DNA of 64,000 nucleotides, taken from NCBI RefSeq assembly GCF_036568125.1, contig NZ_DATCTF010000010.1, positions 124,001 to 188,000 of the forward strand. The letters run 5' to 3'. The translations under genes were made by a program, and so were the position numbers. Shown in pieces: positions 1-10,954 of this stretch (position 1 is the stretch's first letter; each line of letters begins with the position of its first letter). Origin of the DNA: Magnetovibrio sp. Lineage in GTDB: Bacteria > Pseudomonadota > Alphaproteobacteria > Rhodospirillales > Magnetovibrionaceae. Below the pieces are notes generated by a model. That model worked only from the letters and a program-made list of their open reading frames with translations. It had not been told where the DNA came from and searched no databases.

Positions 1-316
1 CGGCCAACTCGTCGAGAGTTTCGCCTTCGACGATGGTGCTGTCCATATCCGCGATGATCAGCTTTTTCTTGCGCCGGAGCGCGCTTTGCGCGATCACATC
101 AAGAGGCCGGTCACCGAGCGCTTGGCGCACGGCAGCCTCCGCATCCTTGGGGTGGACGCCGTCGAAGGCGATGTCCACGGCTTCATGGGGCGAAAGCCAG
201 TCCGCGGCGGCACTTTGCCCGCCGATAGCATCCAGCGCGCGGCGCGCCACTTCCACCTGATCGGCGCTCAACGCGCCATCAGCGGAATTTGTAATCAAGG
301 TGAGAACGTTGTCCAT
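1..316 (-). CDS. serB: phosphoserine phosphatase, N-terminal part (cut by window edge)
   Basis: This open-ended reading frame starts at the ATG at 316-314 and runs off the left edge, so only about 105 residues are visible. The encoded protein begins MDNVLTLITN and reaches the HAD-family catalytic motif DMDST near residue 90, followed by EGETLDELA, as in SerB. SerB dephosphorylates O-phosphoserine in the last step of serine synthesis. The N-terminal 80 residues match the extra domain seen before the HAD core in proteobacterial SerB proteins. Its start codon overlaps that of miaA on the opposite strand (CATG). The identification rests on the catalytic motif and flanking residues; the C-terminal two thirds cannot be checked. 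Confidence 0.9.
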   Translation of the reverse strand, partial: MDNVLTLITNSADGALSADQVEVARRALDAIGGQSAAADWLSPHEAVDIAFDGVHPKDAEAAVRQALGDRPLDVIAQSALRRKKKLIIADMDSTIVEGETLDELA

Positions 317-1289
317 GCCGACTGAAGAGGCCATACCGAAAAAGGGGCTGCGCTCGGCTTTGATCATCGCAGGGCCGACCGCCAGCGGCAAGTCGGCAAT
401 GGCGATGGATGTCGCCGAGCACTTTTCGGGTACCGTGATAAACGCAGATTCCATGCAGGTCTACAGGGAATTGCGGATCATCACCGCGCGTCCCTCGATC
501 GAGGATGAGCAGCGCGTTCCCCATCGCCTGTTCGGCGTGCTGTCCGGGCGCGAAATGTGCTCCGCCGGGCGTTGGTGCGCCATGGCGGTGGCGGAAATCG
601 AGGCCTGTTTCGCCGCCGGTCGCTTGCCGGTGCTGGTCGGCGGCACCGGCATGTATCTCAAAAGTCTGGTCGAGGGGTTGTCGCCGATTCCCGATATCGA
701 GCCCCGCTTTCGCGAACAGGCGACCGCTTTGCATGCCGAACTGGGGGCGCAAATGTTTTGGGGGGAGGTCGAAAAACTCGATCCCGTCAGCGCGGCGCGC
801 CTGCCGGTGGGCGACACCCAACGCTTGTTGCGGGTTTGGGAAGTGACCACAGCGACCGGCAGGCCGCTGTCCGAATGGCAGGATTTGCCGCGCATCGCGC
901 CGTTGCCCGACGTCAATTTTGCCCACATCGCCGTGGTTCCCCCGCGCGACGTATTGTATGGGGGCATCGATGCGCGGTTTTCTCGCATGGTGGAAGAGGG
1001 CACGCTGGACGAAGTTCGGGCTTTGATGGACCTAGACCTCGATCCCGCATTGCCGCTGATGAAGGCGTTGGGCGTACCGGAATTGATGGCGTTTCTCAAA
1101 GGCGAAATGAGCAAGGAACAAGCCATTTCTCAGGCGCAAAAGGTCAGCCGCAACTACGCGAAGCGCCAGTTAACCTGGGTGCGATCGCAACTGCCGGACG
1201 CTTATATCCTGCCTGCGCAATATTCGAAAAGTTTTCAGCAAAAAATCTTTTCATTTGTTCACGACTTTCTGTTGACCGGGCGGGCGTGA
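315..1289 (+). CDS. miaA: tRNA dimethylallyltransferase
   Basis: MiaA transfers a dimethylallyl group to A37 of tRNAs reading UNN codons. The P-loop GPTASGKS lies close to the N-terminus, followed by the family motif NADSMQVYRELRIITARPS, and the length of about 324 residues is normal. An in-frame GTG at 300 would add five residues, but the ATG at 315 gives the usual short leader before the P-loop. It is divergent from serB with overlapping start codons, so the two genes must have their promoters inside each other's coding sequence. The divergent serB-miaA arrangement is common in alphaproteobacteria. Hairpins downstream (1316-1368) probably end the transcript. Confidence 0.95.
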   Translation: MPTEEAIPKKGLRSALIIAGPTASGKSAMAMDVAEHFSGTVINADSMQVYRELRIITARPSIEDEQRVPHRLFGVLSGREMCSAGRWCAMAVAEIEACFAAGRLPVLVGGTGMYLKSLVEGLSPIPDIEPRFREQATALHAELGAQMFWGEVEKLDPVSAARLPVGDTQRLLRVWEVTTATGRPLSEWQDLPRIAPLPDVNFAHIAVVPPRDVLYGGIDARFSRMVEEGTLDEVRALMDLDLDPALPLMKALGVPELMAFLKGEMSKEQAISQAQKVSRNYAKRQLTWVRSQLPDAYILPAQYSKSFQQKIFSFVHDFLLTGRA

Positions 1290-1315
1290 ACGTCTAGTTT
1301 CCCTTCTCTTGCGGC

Positions 1316-1380
1316 TGGGCCCGCCCTGGGGGAAAACCCAAGGGGCGGCCCATCTGCGTTCGGGCAGAGCTTTCACCTTT
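1316..1380 (+). terminator. tandem hairpins between miaA and ilvB
   Basis: An imperfect GC-rich stem (1316-1352, arms TGGGCCCGCCC and GGGCGGCCCA with an A-rich loop region) is followed at once by a second small stem (1353-1368, TCTGC/GCAGA) and a T-rich stretch. It could terminate miaA or act as an ilvB leader attenuator. I found no leader peptide rich in Ile, Leu or Val codons, so termination is the simpler reading. Confidence 0.5.
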
Positions 1381-1468
1381 TTATCGTTGGTGCGGTCTCA
1401 TGTGTGAGCGAGGCCGCGTATTTGGATTTTGTGAAGAACAGACGCCGTCTTAGGGCAACGAGGACATC

Positions 1469-3232
<1,764 letters not shown>

Positions 3233-3256
3233 GGCAGGGTTGAGGAGACTTAAGAC

Positions 3257-3808
3257 ATGGCGACGACCAGCATCTACGGCGACAATCCCGTTAAAGAAGA
3301 CGTGCACACGCACACCATCTCGGTCCTGGTGGACAACGAGCCGGGCGTGCTCGCACGCGTCATCGGCCTGTTCGCAGGGCGCGGCTACAACATCGAAAGC
3401 CTGACGGTGGCCGAAACCCGCCACCGCCAAGGCTTGTCTCGCATCACCATCGTGACCTCGGGCACGGCCATGATCATCGAACAGATCAAGGCCCAGCTCG
3501 GCCGATTGGTTCCGGTGCACAGCGTTTCGGATTTGACCATCGAAGGTCCCTCGGTCGAACGCGAACTGGCCTTGGTCAAGGTCGACGGCACCGGCGAAAA
3601 ACGCGTCGAAGCGTTGCGCATCGCCGATATCTTTCGCGCCCGTCCGGTGGACGCGACGACGGAATCGTTTGTCTTTGAAATCGTCGGCGACACCGAAAAG
3701 CTCGACGCTTTCATTGAATTGATGAAGCCGCTGGGCCTGGTGGACTTGTCCCGCACAGGCGTGGTGGCGATTGCCCGTGGGCCGGAAGGCATGGCTGGGC
3801 AGGACTAA
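3257..3808 (+). CDS. ilvH: acetolactate synthase, small (regulatory) subunit
   Basis: This 183-residue protein has the N-terminal ACT domain signature (HTISVLVDNEPGVLARVIGLFAGRGYNIESL) and the C-terminal ALS_ss_C region that activates the large subunit. ACT domains bind valine for feedback inhibition. It follows ilvB by 24 bases with a GAGGAG ribosome-binding site. Gene order ilvB-ilvH-ilvC is the standard alphaproteobacterial arrangement. The name ilvN is also used for this subunit. Confidence 0.95.
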   Translation: MATTSIYGDNPVKEDVHTHTISVLVDNEPGVLARVIGLFAGRGYNIESLTVAETRHRQGLSRITIVTSGTAMIIEQIKAQLGRLVPVHSVSDLTIEGPSVERELALVKVDGTGEKRVEALRIADIFRARPVDATTESFVFEIVGDTEKLDAFIELMKPLGLVDLSRTGVVAIARGPEGMAGQD

Positions 3809-3869
3809 CCTTTATCGTCCCTTTTTGGGGCTTAACTTGGCTTAAATTGGCATTCCAGATTTGATCTGA

Positions 3870-4901
<1,032 letters not shown>

Positions 4902-4927
4902 GCTTCTTTTTTCGAACAAATACGAGA

Positions 4928-4959
4928 AGGGCGGAGCCACATGGCTCCGCCCTTTTTTT
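4928..4959 (+). terminator. rho-independent terminator after ilvC
   Basis: A perfect stem (GGGCGGAGCC / GGCTCCGCCC) with a short CACAT-type loop is followed by seven T residues. It ends the ilv transcript only nine bases before the ECF41-type promoter of the next unit. Confidence 0.93.
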
Positions 4960-4967
4960 GTTCGTTC

Positions 4968-4995
4968 TGTCACAAACGACATGTGCTGAATCGTC
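4968..4995 (+). promoter_or_regulatory. candidate ECF41-type promoter
   Basis: TGTCACA (4968-4974), a 17-base spacer and CGTC (4992-4995) lie just upstream of the AhpD-like gene and the ECF41 sigma factor gene. This closely matches the promoter known for ECF41 sigma factors (TGTCACA, about 16 bases, CGTC). It is correctly placed for autoregulation of this two-gene operon, 55 bases before the start codon. Confidence 0.8.
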
Positions 4996-5049
4996 TTTTT
5001 ACTAAGAACGCGCTGTTTGCGTTCGGTCATACAATGGAAAGGAACGACG

Positions 5050-5493
5050 ATGTTGAGCAAAGACCGTATCGATTTGCGGACCCATGCGCCGGTTGTCATG
5101 GGCACTTTTGAAAAAGTTGAAGGTTTGATTGGTGAAAGCGGGCTTGATGCGATGCTGCGCCATTTGGTGAAATTGCGGGTGTCGCAGATCAACGGCTGTG
5201 CATACTGCGTCGAAATGCACACCCGCGAAGCGCGCGAAGACGGGGAAACGGATCGTCGCCTGGACCATTTGGTGGTGTGGCGAGAGGTCAATCTGTTCAC
5301 CGATGCGGAAAAGGCCGCGCTGGCATGGGCCGAAGCGTTGACGGTGCTGGGCAATGGCGTCAGCCTGGATGACCTTCACGATCAATTGAGACAACATTTC
5401 AGCGATGAAGACATTGCTACGTTGTGTACGGTTATCGTTATGATCAACACCTGGAATCGTTTACAGGTCGCGTCGCACAACGCACGTTTTTGA
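5050..5493 (+). CDS. carboxymuconolactone decarboxylase/AhpD-family protein
   Basis: The 147-residue protein carries the AhpD-type thiol motif CAYCVEMH near residue 52, inside a helical carboxymuconolactone-decarboxylase fold (RLDHLVVWREVNLFTDAEKAALAWAEALT). Such proteins are peroxidases or decarboxylases; the CxxC and following His suggest a redox role. The ATG at 5050 is preferred over an upstream start at 5017 because it has a GGAACGACG leader and sits directly before the conserved region. It is followed after 12 bases by an ECF41 sigma factor, and genes of this family are the typical partners and targets of ECF41 regulators. The exact substrate cannot be told from sequence. Confidence 0.88.
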   Translation: MLSKDRIDLRTHAPVVMGTFEKVEGLIGESGLDAMLRHLVKLRVSQINGCAYCVEMHTREAREDGETDRRLDHLVVWREVNLFTDAEKAALAWAEALTVLGNGVSLDDLHDQLRQHFSDEDIATLCTVIVMINTWNRLQVASHNARF

Positions 5494-5505
5494 GGGACAG
5501 GCCCG

Positions 5506-6393
5506 ATGACGTCGCACAAACAAGATCGCAAAACCGAATTGTTCGAGCATTGCCGGTCGCGTTTGCGCGGCGTCGCGTACCGCATGTTGGGCTCGGTCGC
5601 CGATGCCGAGGATGCGGTACAGGATGTCTATTTAAAATGGCGAACAGCCGAACTTTCAGACATCGAAAACCCCCAAGCGTGGTTGGTGACGACATGTACG
5701 CGGCGCTGCATCGACATGCTGCGTGCGGCACATAAAACCCGGGTCGAATATGTCGGTACATGGCTGCCGGAGCCGGTGGTCGGCGATGCGCCGTTTGACG
5801 TCGGCGAACAGGCGGAACTGGCCTCATCCCTGACGATGGCATTTTTGCTGTTGTTGGAGCGATTAAATCCGGTGGAACGTGCGGCCTATCTACTGCGCGA
5901 AGTGTTTGGTTACGCCTACAAAGACGTGGCGTTCGCGGTGGGCCGTAGTGAAGCGACTTGCAGGCAAATCGTCTCACGCGCCAAAAAACGCCTGGAAGAC
6001 CAGAACGTAAACGCGCCAGAAAACCCGCAGCGGCGTGAAGGATTGCTGGACGCATTTATGGATGCATTGCGGTCGGGTGAGACCCAACGCCTCGCGAAAC
6101 TGCTGGCCGACGATGTCGAGTTGCGTGGCGATGGTGGCGGCAAGGTCATTGCCACGATGAATGTCATCCGCACCCCGCAATCGGTCGCGAAGTTCTTGGC
6201 AGGCGTGTGGCAAAAGGCGTGGCGCAATTTCACGATAGAGACAGTCACGGTGAACGCAAACCCCGGTGCTATCTTGCGTGATGGCGAGCACGTTTACGCC
6301 ATCTTGTCGCTGACGCTGGGCAGAGACGGCAAATGCGCAAGGATCGACATCGTGCGCAATCCCGATAAGTTGCGTCATATCGACAGTCCATAA
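5506..6393 (+). CDS. ECF41-family RNA polymerase sigma factor
   Basis: This is a 295-residue extracytoplasmic-function sigma factor with region 2 (DAEDAVQDVYLKW), region 4 (YKDVAFAVGRSEATCRQIVSRAKKRL) and a roughly 120-residue C-terminal SnoaL-like extension. The extension contains the DGGGKV motif that marks the ECF41 group. In this group the extension replaces an anti-sigma factor and controls activity. The partner gene upstream is a carboxymuconolactone-decarboxylase-family protein, as expected, and a matching ECF41 promoter precedes that gene. The inducing signal is unknown. Confidence 0.93.
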   Translation: MTSHKQDRKTELFEHCRSRLRGVAYRMLGSVADAEDAVQDVYLKWRTAELSDIENPQAWLVTTCTRRCIDMLRAAHKTRVEYVGTWLPEPVVGDAPFDVGEQAELASSLTMAFLLLLERLNPVERAAYLLREVFGYAYKDVAFAVGRSEATCRQIVSRAKKRLEDQNVNAPENPQRREGLLDAFMDALRSGETQRLAKLLADDVELRGDGGGKVIATMNVIRTPQSVAKFLAGVWQKAWRNFTIETVTVNANPGAILRDGEHVYAILSLTLGRDGKCARIDIVRNPDKLRHIDSP

Positions 6394-6507
6394 CACGAAT
6401 TGTTGTAAGACAATCATGCTCCTAGCCGCATTACGTATGGACGTTCCTTCGGTGAGTACCTACAGTCTTTGCCAGAGCGATGGGCTCATTGTGGGGAGAG
6501 GGGCTTC

Positions 6508-8481
6508 ATGTCCAAAAAAGGCATCACACGGCGGGACTTTTTGAACGGCACATTGATCGGCACCGGGGCGCTCACGGGGGGCTTGATGACGGGCGGGGCG
6601 GCGTTGAACGCGTTCCTGCGTGCCTCGGAGGCTCAGGCTGCCGAGGCTGAGGCTGCGCCAATGACCACCACAGGGCCTTATTATCCACCCCGGTGGACGG
6701 GCATGCGAGGTTCGCACCCGGGTGCGTTCGAGCGCGCCCACGAACTGGCGCGCGAAGGCCGCGAAGATTGGGGCGGTGTGACGGAAACCGGCGAAGAGTA
6801 CGACCTGATCGTGGTTGGCGGCGGCGCCAGCGGTTTGGCGGCGGCATACTTCTTCCAACAAAATCACGAAGGTAACGCCAAGGTTCTGGTGCTCGACAAT
6901 CACGACGATTTCGGCGGTCATGCGAAGCGCAACGAGTTCGAAAGCGCGGGCAAGATGCGTATGACCTATGGTGGGTCGCAAGGCTTCGACAACATTGCCA
7001 ACTGGCCGAAAGAGATGTGGGACCTGCTTGATGAGTTGGGCATCGACCTCGATAAATTCGAAACGCAATATTACGATCACAGTTGGTACAAGCGCCACGG
7101 CTTGAACGGCGGCGTGTATCTCGACGCCGCGACCTGGGGCCGCGATCACATGATGGCGGCGGATCTTGGCGGCATGGCCCCGGTGATGCCGGGCCTTGGC
7201 GAGGGTTCGAAAGACTTCAAGGCGTTGTTCGACGCCGCGCCCCTTCCGGATGCGGCCAAAAAAGAGTTGGTCATGTTGTACAACGAGTCCAACGTGCAAA
7301 GCGTGATCGCCGAGATCGACGAAAAAGACCCGAACTACGACACCTATGGCTATGAGACATTTCTCAAAGACTACTGGCACATCAAAGATCCGGCGACGTT
7401 CCAGTTCTTACGTAAATTGCCGACCGATGAGAACGGTGTCGGTGCGGATAGCCTGTCGTTGTCCGAAGCCATCGGTGCGGGGATGCCGGGCGTTGTTAAC
7501 ATTGGCAAAAAATACGGCATGATCAAGGATGTCGAGCCGGGCGATCCTGGTTACGCGCATCACTTCCCGGACGGCAACGCCGGCTTTTGCCGCACCATCG
7601 TGCGCGCCATGATTCCGGGGCTTGCTCCGGATGTGGAAGAAGACGTGGATGCCGAAGCCTTGGTGCAAGCCAGGTTCGATTACGGCGCTTTGGACGACGC
7701 AGAGAACAATACCCGCATTCGCCTCAATGCCACCGCCATCGAAGTCAAACACGAAGGCCCAGCGGATGCCGCCGAGCAGGTTGCCGTAACCTATATTCGT
7801 GACGGCAAGCCGCATCGCGCCCGGGGCAAAAATGTCATCTTGGCGTGTTGGAACATGATCATTCCGCACATCTGCCGCGAACTGCCGGACAAGCAGAAAG
7901 AGGCCTTGGCGATGAACGTCAAGATTCCCTACATCTTTGCCAACGTGATGGTGAAGAACTGGCAGGCGATCAAAAAATCCGGTGTTGGCGCAGCCTATTG
8001 CCCGACCAGTTACTATCATTTGATGCAGTGCGAATATCCGGTCAATATGGGCGGATATGAAGCGACAGAGGATGCCGGCGAGCCGATGCCGATCACGCTG
8101 ATCCGCGTGCCGGTGCCCGAAGAACGCGGCATGGAGCCGCGCGATCAGTTCCGCGAAGGGCGTGGCGAGATCTTCGTTACCGAGTTCGAAACGTTCGAGA
8201 CCGCCGTGCATGAGCAACTGAACGGCATGTACGGTGCCTACGGCTTTGATGCGAAGCGCGATATCGAAAGTCTCTCCATCAACCGCTGGTCCCATGGCTA
8301 CAGCTACACCTATTTCACCATGTTCGACAAAGGCGCGACCATCGAAGACGGCCCGCACATCACGGCGCGCCAGCGTCATGGCCGCATCGCCATCGCAAAT
8401 TCGGATGCGGGGGCGAATTCTTGGTTGGATGTCGGGGTGGTGCAGGGACTGCGCGCGGTGAGGGAGCTTGCCGAAACTTAA
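6508..8481 (+). CDS. Tat-exported FAD-dependent oxidoreductase
   Basis: The protein of 657 residues opens with a twin-arginine signal (TRRDFLNG followed by a hydrophobic stretch to about residue 40), so it is exported folded to the periplasm. A dinucleotide-binding motif, DLIVVGGGASGLAAAYFF, begins near residue 95, and a second FAD contact region (ANSDAGANSWLDVGVVQGLRA) is at the C-terminus. The overall shape resembles spermidine-dehydrogenase-like Tat flavoproteins; this substrate is a family-level guess only. The ATG at 6508 starts exactly at the Tat signal; an upstream in-frame start at 6469 would add an unrelated tail. It stands alone on this strand and overlaps the next, convergent gene by four bases. 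Confidence 0.85.
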   Translation: MSKKGITRRDFLNGTLIGTGALTGGLMTGGAALNAFLRASEAQAAEAEAAPMTTTGPYYPPRWTGMRGSHPGAFERAHELAREGREDWGGVTETGEEYDLIVVGGGASGLAAAYFFQQNHEGNAKVLVLDNHDDFGGHAKRNEFESAGKMRMTYGGSQGFDNIANWPKEMWDLLDELGIDLDKFETQYYDHSWYKRHGLNGGVYLDAATWGRDHMMAADLGGMAPVMPGLGEGSKDFKALFDAAPLPDAAKKELVMLYNESNVQSVIAEIDEKDPNYDTYGYETFLKDYWHIKDPATFQFLRKLPTDENGVGADSLSLSEAIGAGMPGVVNIGKKYGMIKDVEPGDPGYAHHFPDGNAGFCRTIVRAMIPGLAPDVEEDVDAEALVQARFDYGALDDAENNTRIRLNATAIEVKHEGPADAAEQVAVTYIRDGKPHRARGKNVILACWNMIIPHICRELPDKQKEALAMNVKIPYIFANVMVKNWQAIKKSGVGAAYCPTSYYHLMQCEYPVNMGGYEATEDAGEPMPITLIRVPVPEERGMEPRDQFREGRGEIFVTEFETFETAVHEQLNGMYGAYGFDAKRDIESLSINRWSHGYSYTYFTMFDKGATIEDGPHITARQRHGRIAIANSDAGANSWLDVGVVQGLRAVRELAET

Positions 8482-8708
8482 GACAAATGCGCGATGACGA
8501 ATTCCTTGGCGCACCACAGCTGATCGTCGTTGTTGACGATCAGCTTCGGGATGTCGCCAAGGGTTTCGATGCGCCCATCCATCAGGCGGATTTTCACCTC
8601 GGCGCGCAGCATGCCGCACGGCTCCAAGGTGCCATATCCCGTGTAAAGATAAATGGCGAGCGCGGTGGACGCGGCGACAAAGGCGAGGGTGCTCAGTTTT
8701 TTGCGCAC
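8478..8708 (-). CDS. small membrane-anchored or secreted protein, unknown
   Basis: The 76-residue protein starts MRKKLSTLAFVAASTALAIY, a hydrophobic segment that could be a signal peptide or an anchor, followed by about 50 residues containing two Cys (CGMLRAE and LWCAKEF) that could pair in the periplasm. I do not recognise the family. Its stop overlaps the end of the convergent flavoprotein gene by four bases, and it follows the antitoxin-toxin fusion gene by ten bases on the same strand, so the two may share a transcript. Confidence 0.6.
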   Translation of the reverse strand: MRKKLSTLAFVAASTALAIYLYTGYGTLEPCGMLRAEVKIRLMDGRIETLGDIPKLIVNNDDQLWCAKEFVIAHLS

Positions 8709-8718
8709 GCCTATCGCC

Positions 8719-9219
8719 CTATGCTTCGATCATGGATTTGAAGGTGTTGAAAGAGCCAACCCAGAACCATGCCACTTTGCCATCCGGCGTCTCTATGCCC
8801 ACGGTGCGGTGTTTCAGGCCGACGCGAAACGAATAGACCGGCAAGCTGGGATGGATTTGCTTGAAGCGCAAGCCGACGTTCTTCGGATTGTCTTTCCACA
8901 GCTGGTAATTCTTTTCCGCGAGTTTGCGCACGTCTTCGGGCAGATCGTCGAAGGTTTCCCAGTACGTGCCTTCGCGCAGCAGATTGTCGAGGCCGAGGGA
9001 GACGAACTTCATCGACATTTTTTTTGCGATTTTGTCATAAATCTTGAGCGCCTTTTTGGCCGAGCGTTCCATCCACGCCTGCGCTTCGGGCGATGCGATC
9101 AAGCGATCCCATTCGGTTTTATCCTCGACGCGTTCGAGGATCTCGAACGCAATGCGCTCGCGGTCTTCGGCCGGTAGGGTCTTTAAAGCCTCAAAGGCTT
9201 TGGTCAGAAGCTCATCCAT
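8719..9219 (-). CDS. fused antitoxin-like / ParE-RelE-type toxin-like protein
   Basis: This 166-residue protein looks like a type II toxin-antitoxin pair in one reading frame. Residues 1-60 (DELLTKAFEALKTLPAEDRERIAFEILERV) resemble the short helical antitoxins found before RelE/ParE toxins. Residues 70-166 resemble the toxin itself (TYWETFDDLPEDVRKLAEKNY, then SFRVGLKHRTVGIE and WFWVGSF). The junction contains a run of eight A residues (9018-9025) directly before two in-frame ATG codons (residues 68 and 70), so free toxin or free antitoxin could be made by internal initiation or slippage. Toxicity is untested; both halves are called by pattern only. Confidence 0.65.
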   Translation of the reverse strand: MDELLTKAFEALKTLPAEDRERIAFEILERVEDKTEWDRLIASPEAQAWMERSAKKALKIYDKIAKKMSMKFVSLGLDNLLREGTYWETFDDLPEDVRKLAEKNYQLWKDNPKNVGLRFKQIHPSLPVYSFRVGLKHRTVGIETPDGKVAWFWVGSFNTFKSMIEA

Positions 9220-9298
9220 GACAGGGGTCCTTCCTGCGACGTTCAGGGTCTTTTGTAGCGCAACTGGACGAAATCACAACGGTTGTTTGTGGATTTGG

Positions 9299-10954
9299 TC
9301 AGGCGCTGACCTTGCTTAAGGCCGGACTGGGTGCGGTGGCGAGTGCAGACTCTGAGGACATGCCGTCGATCGGATCGATGGTGCGTTCTTTGGGAAAGTG
9401 CACGGTGATCCGGGTGCCGCAGCCTTTTTCGCTTTCGATTTCCATGCGCCCGTCATGCAATTCGACCAGCCCCTTGGTCAACGGCAAGCCTAGACCGGTG
9501 CCTTCCTCGGTCCGGGAAAAGACGTTGTCCACCTGGCCGAATTGAGACATGGCCTTTGCCACATCGTGTTCGTCCATGCCGATGCCGGTGTCGCTGACCG
9601 ACAATGAAATGGTGCGGGTGCCGTTGCACTTGGCATTGAGTGTTACCGTGCCGCCTCTGGGGGTGAATTTGATGGCGTTGGTCAACAGGTTGAGCAAAAT
9701 CTGTTTGATGCGACGCTCGTCGGCGTGCAGCCAGGCCAACGTATCAGGCACGTTTTGGCGCAGTTCTACGCCTTTATCTTCCGCGCGGGTGCCGACCAAG
9801 CGCCATGTCAGATCGATCACGGCACAAAGGTTCAAGGGCTCTTCGTTCAGTTTAAGCTTGCCCGCTTCCAGCGCCGAGACGTCGAGAATGTCGTTGATCA
9901 GTTCCAACAGGTGTTCGCCGGAATGGTGGATGTCTTCGATGTATTCCTTTTGCTTGGCGTTCGCCAAGGGGCCGAACATGTCTGTGCGCAGAATGTTGGA
10001 AAACCCGATGATGGCGTTCAGCGGCGTGCGCAGTTCGTGGCTCATGTTGGCGAGAAAGTCGCTTTTGGCGCGATTGGCGCATTCCTGTTCCCGTTTAGAG
10101 GCCCGCAGCCGGGCCTCGGTGCGTTCGTGACGTTCCAACTCGCGGCTGAGTTCACGGGTGCGCATTTCGACTCGCTCTTCCAGGTGCTGGTTGAGGCGGT
10201 CGAGCTTGTCACGCGCCGTTTCCGCCTCGCGGCGGGCAGTCTTGACCGCATTGAGGTTCATCTTCAGCTTGGCGTTGCTGTCCGTCAGGCGCGTCAGGGA
10301 TTTACGCAAACGGTTTTCCAGGGGGTGGAAAATGAACAAAACTTCCATGCTGAGAACCACCAAGGCGCCGAGCCACAATGCGGTTTCCAGTTGCTTGATC
10401 CACTCGATGGCTTCGCGACTGGCCATGTCGTACTCGTCGGTGGCGGCAGTAAACATGGCTTCGAGCACGTAAGGTCCGTACTGAAGGACAAAGACATATG
10501 AAGCCGAATTCCAGCCAAGGCTGTCCCTGGGCGTGCTGTAGATGGCCCGCGCGTGGCTGAGATACCGGGTGATGGCGCCGTTCAGTCCGACGCTGGGGTC
10601 GAAATAGATGGTCTGCAAAACCGGCGTCGTGACATAGGGGATTTCACCGTCGGGGTCGCCGTTGAGCAACGTGCGGTGGGCGGCTTCCATGTTGGCGATG
10701 GCGCGTCCCAGTTGCGCCTTGGCGATATTGAAATCTTCGCTGTCGCGGGCCGCGACCATTTGCGTCGCGAAATGCGCGATGCGTTCAGAAAGACCGCTTT
10801 GCTGTCCGGCGATGCTGATCAGCTTGGAAAAATTGTGCTGCTTGTCGACGATGATGCGCATGCCCAGCCACGCCCCGGTGACCAGGACGGCAATGGTGCT
10901 GAACGCGATGATGTAGCGCCGCCGCAAATTCTGAACGTCACTGAATTCAGTCAT
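9299..10954 (-). CDS. membrane sensor histidine kinase with PilJ-type sensor domain
   Basis: The kinase (551 residues from the ATG at 10954) has a TM helix near residues 15-35 and a PilJ_N-like four-helix sensor (GQQSGLSERIAHFATQMVAA) to about residue 180. A second TM helix, a coiled coil, a HisKA dimerisation domain with the phosphorylated His in FLANMSHELRTPLNAIIGF, and an HATPase domain with N, G1 and G2 boxes (NLLTNAIKF, DTGIGMD, GTGLGLPL) follow. The track-level start ten residues upstream is a GTG and is less likely. No response regulator is adjacent, so its partner is unknown. PilJ_N domains often sense nitrate-like or chemotactic ligands; the ligand here cannot be told. Confidence 0.88.
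   Translation of the reverse strand: MTEFSDVQNLRRRYIIAFSTIAVLVTGAWLGMRIIVDKQHNFSKLISIAGQQSGLSERIAHFATQMVAARDSEDFNIAKAQLGRAIANMEAAHRTLLNGDPDGEIPYVTTPVLQTIYFDPSVGLNGAITRYLSHARAIYSTPRDSLGWNSASYVFVLQYGPYVLEAMFTAATDEYDMASREAIEWIKQLETALWLGALVVLSMEVLFIFHPLENRLRKSLTRLTDSNAKLKMNLNAVKTARREAETARDKLDRLNQHLEERVEMRTRELSRELERHERTEARLRASKREQECANRAKSDFLANMSHELRTPLNAIIGFSNILRTDMFGPLANAKQKEYIEDIHHSGEHLLELINDILDVSALEAGKLKLNEEPLNLCAVIDLTWRLVGTRAEDKGVELRQNVPDTLAWLHADERRIKQILLNLLTNAIKFTPRGGTVTLNAKCNGTRTISLSVSDTGIGMDEHDVAKAMSQFGQVDNVFSRTEEGTGLGLPLTKGLVELHDGRMEIESEKGCGTRITVHFPKERTIDPIDGMSSESALATAPSPALSKVSA

Noticed and set aside
1290-1468. Leader-peptide attenuator for ilvB
   Set aside because: Hairpins exist but no ORF with Ile/Leu/Val codon runs was found in the 179 bases.
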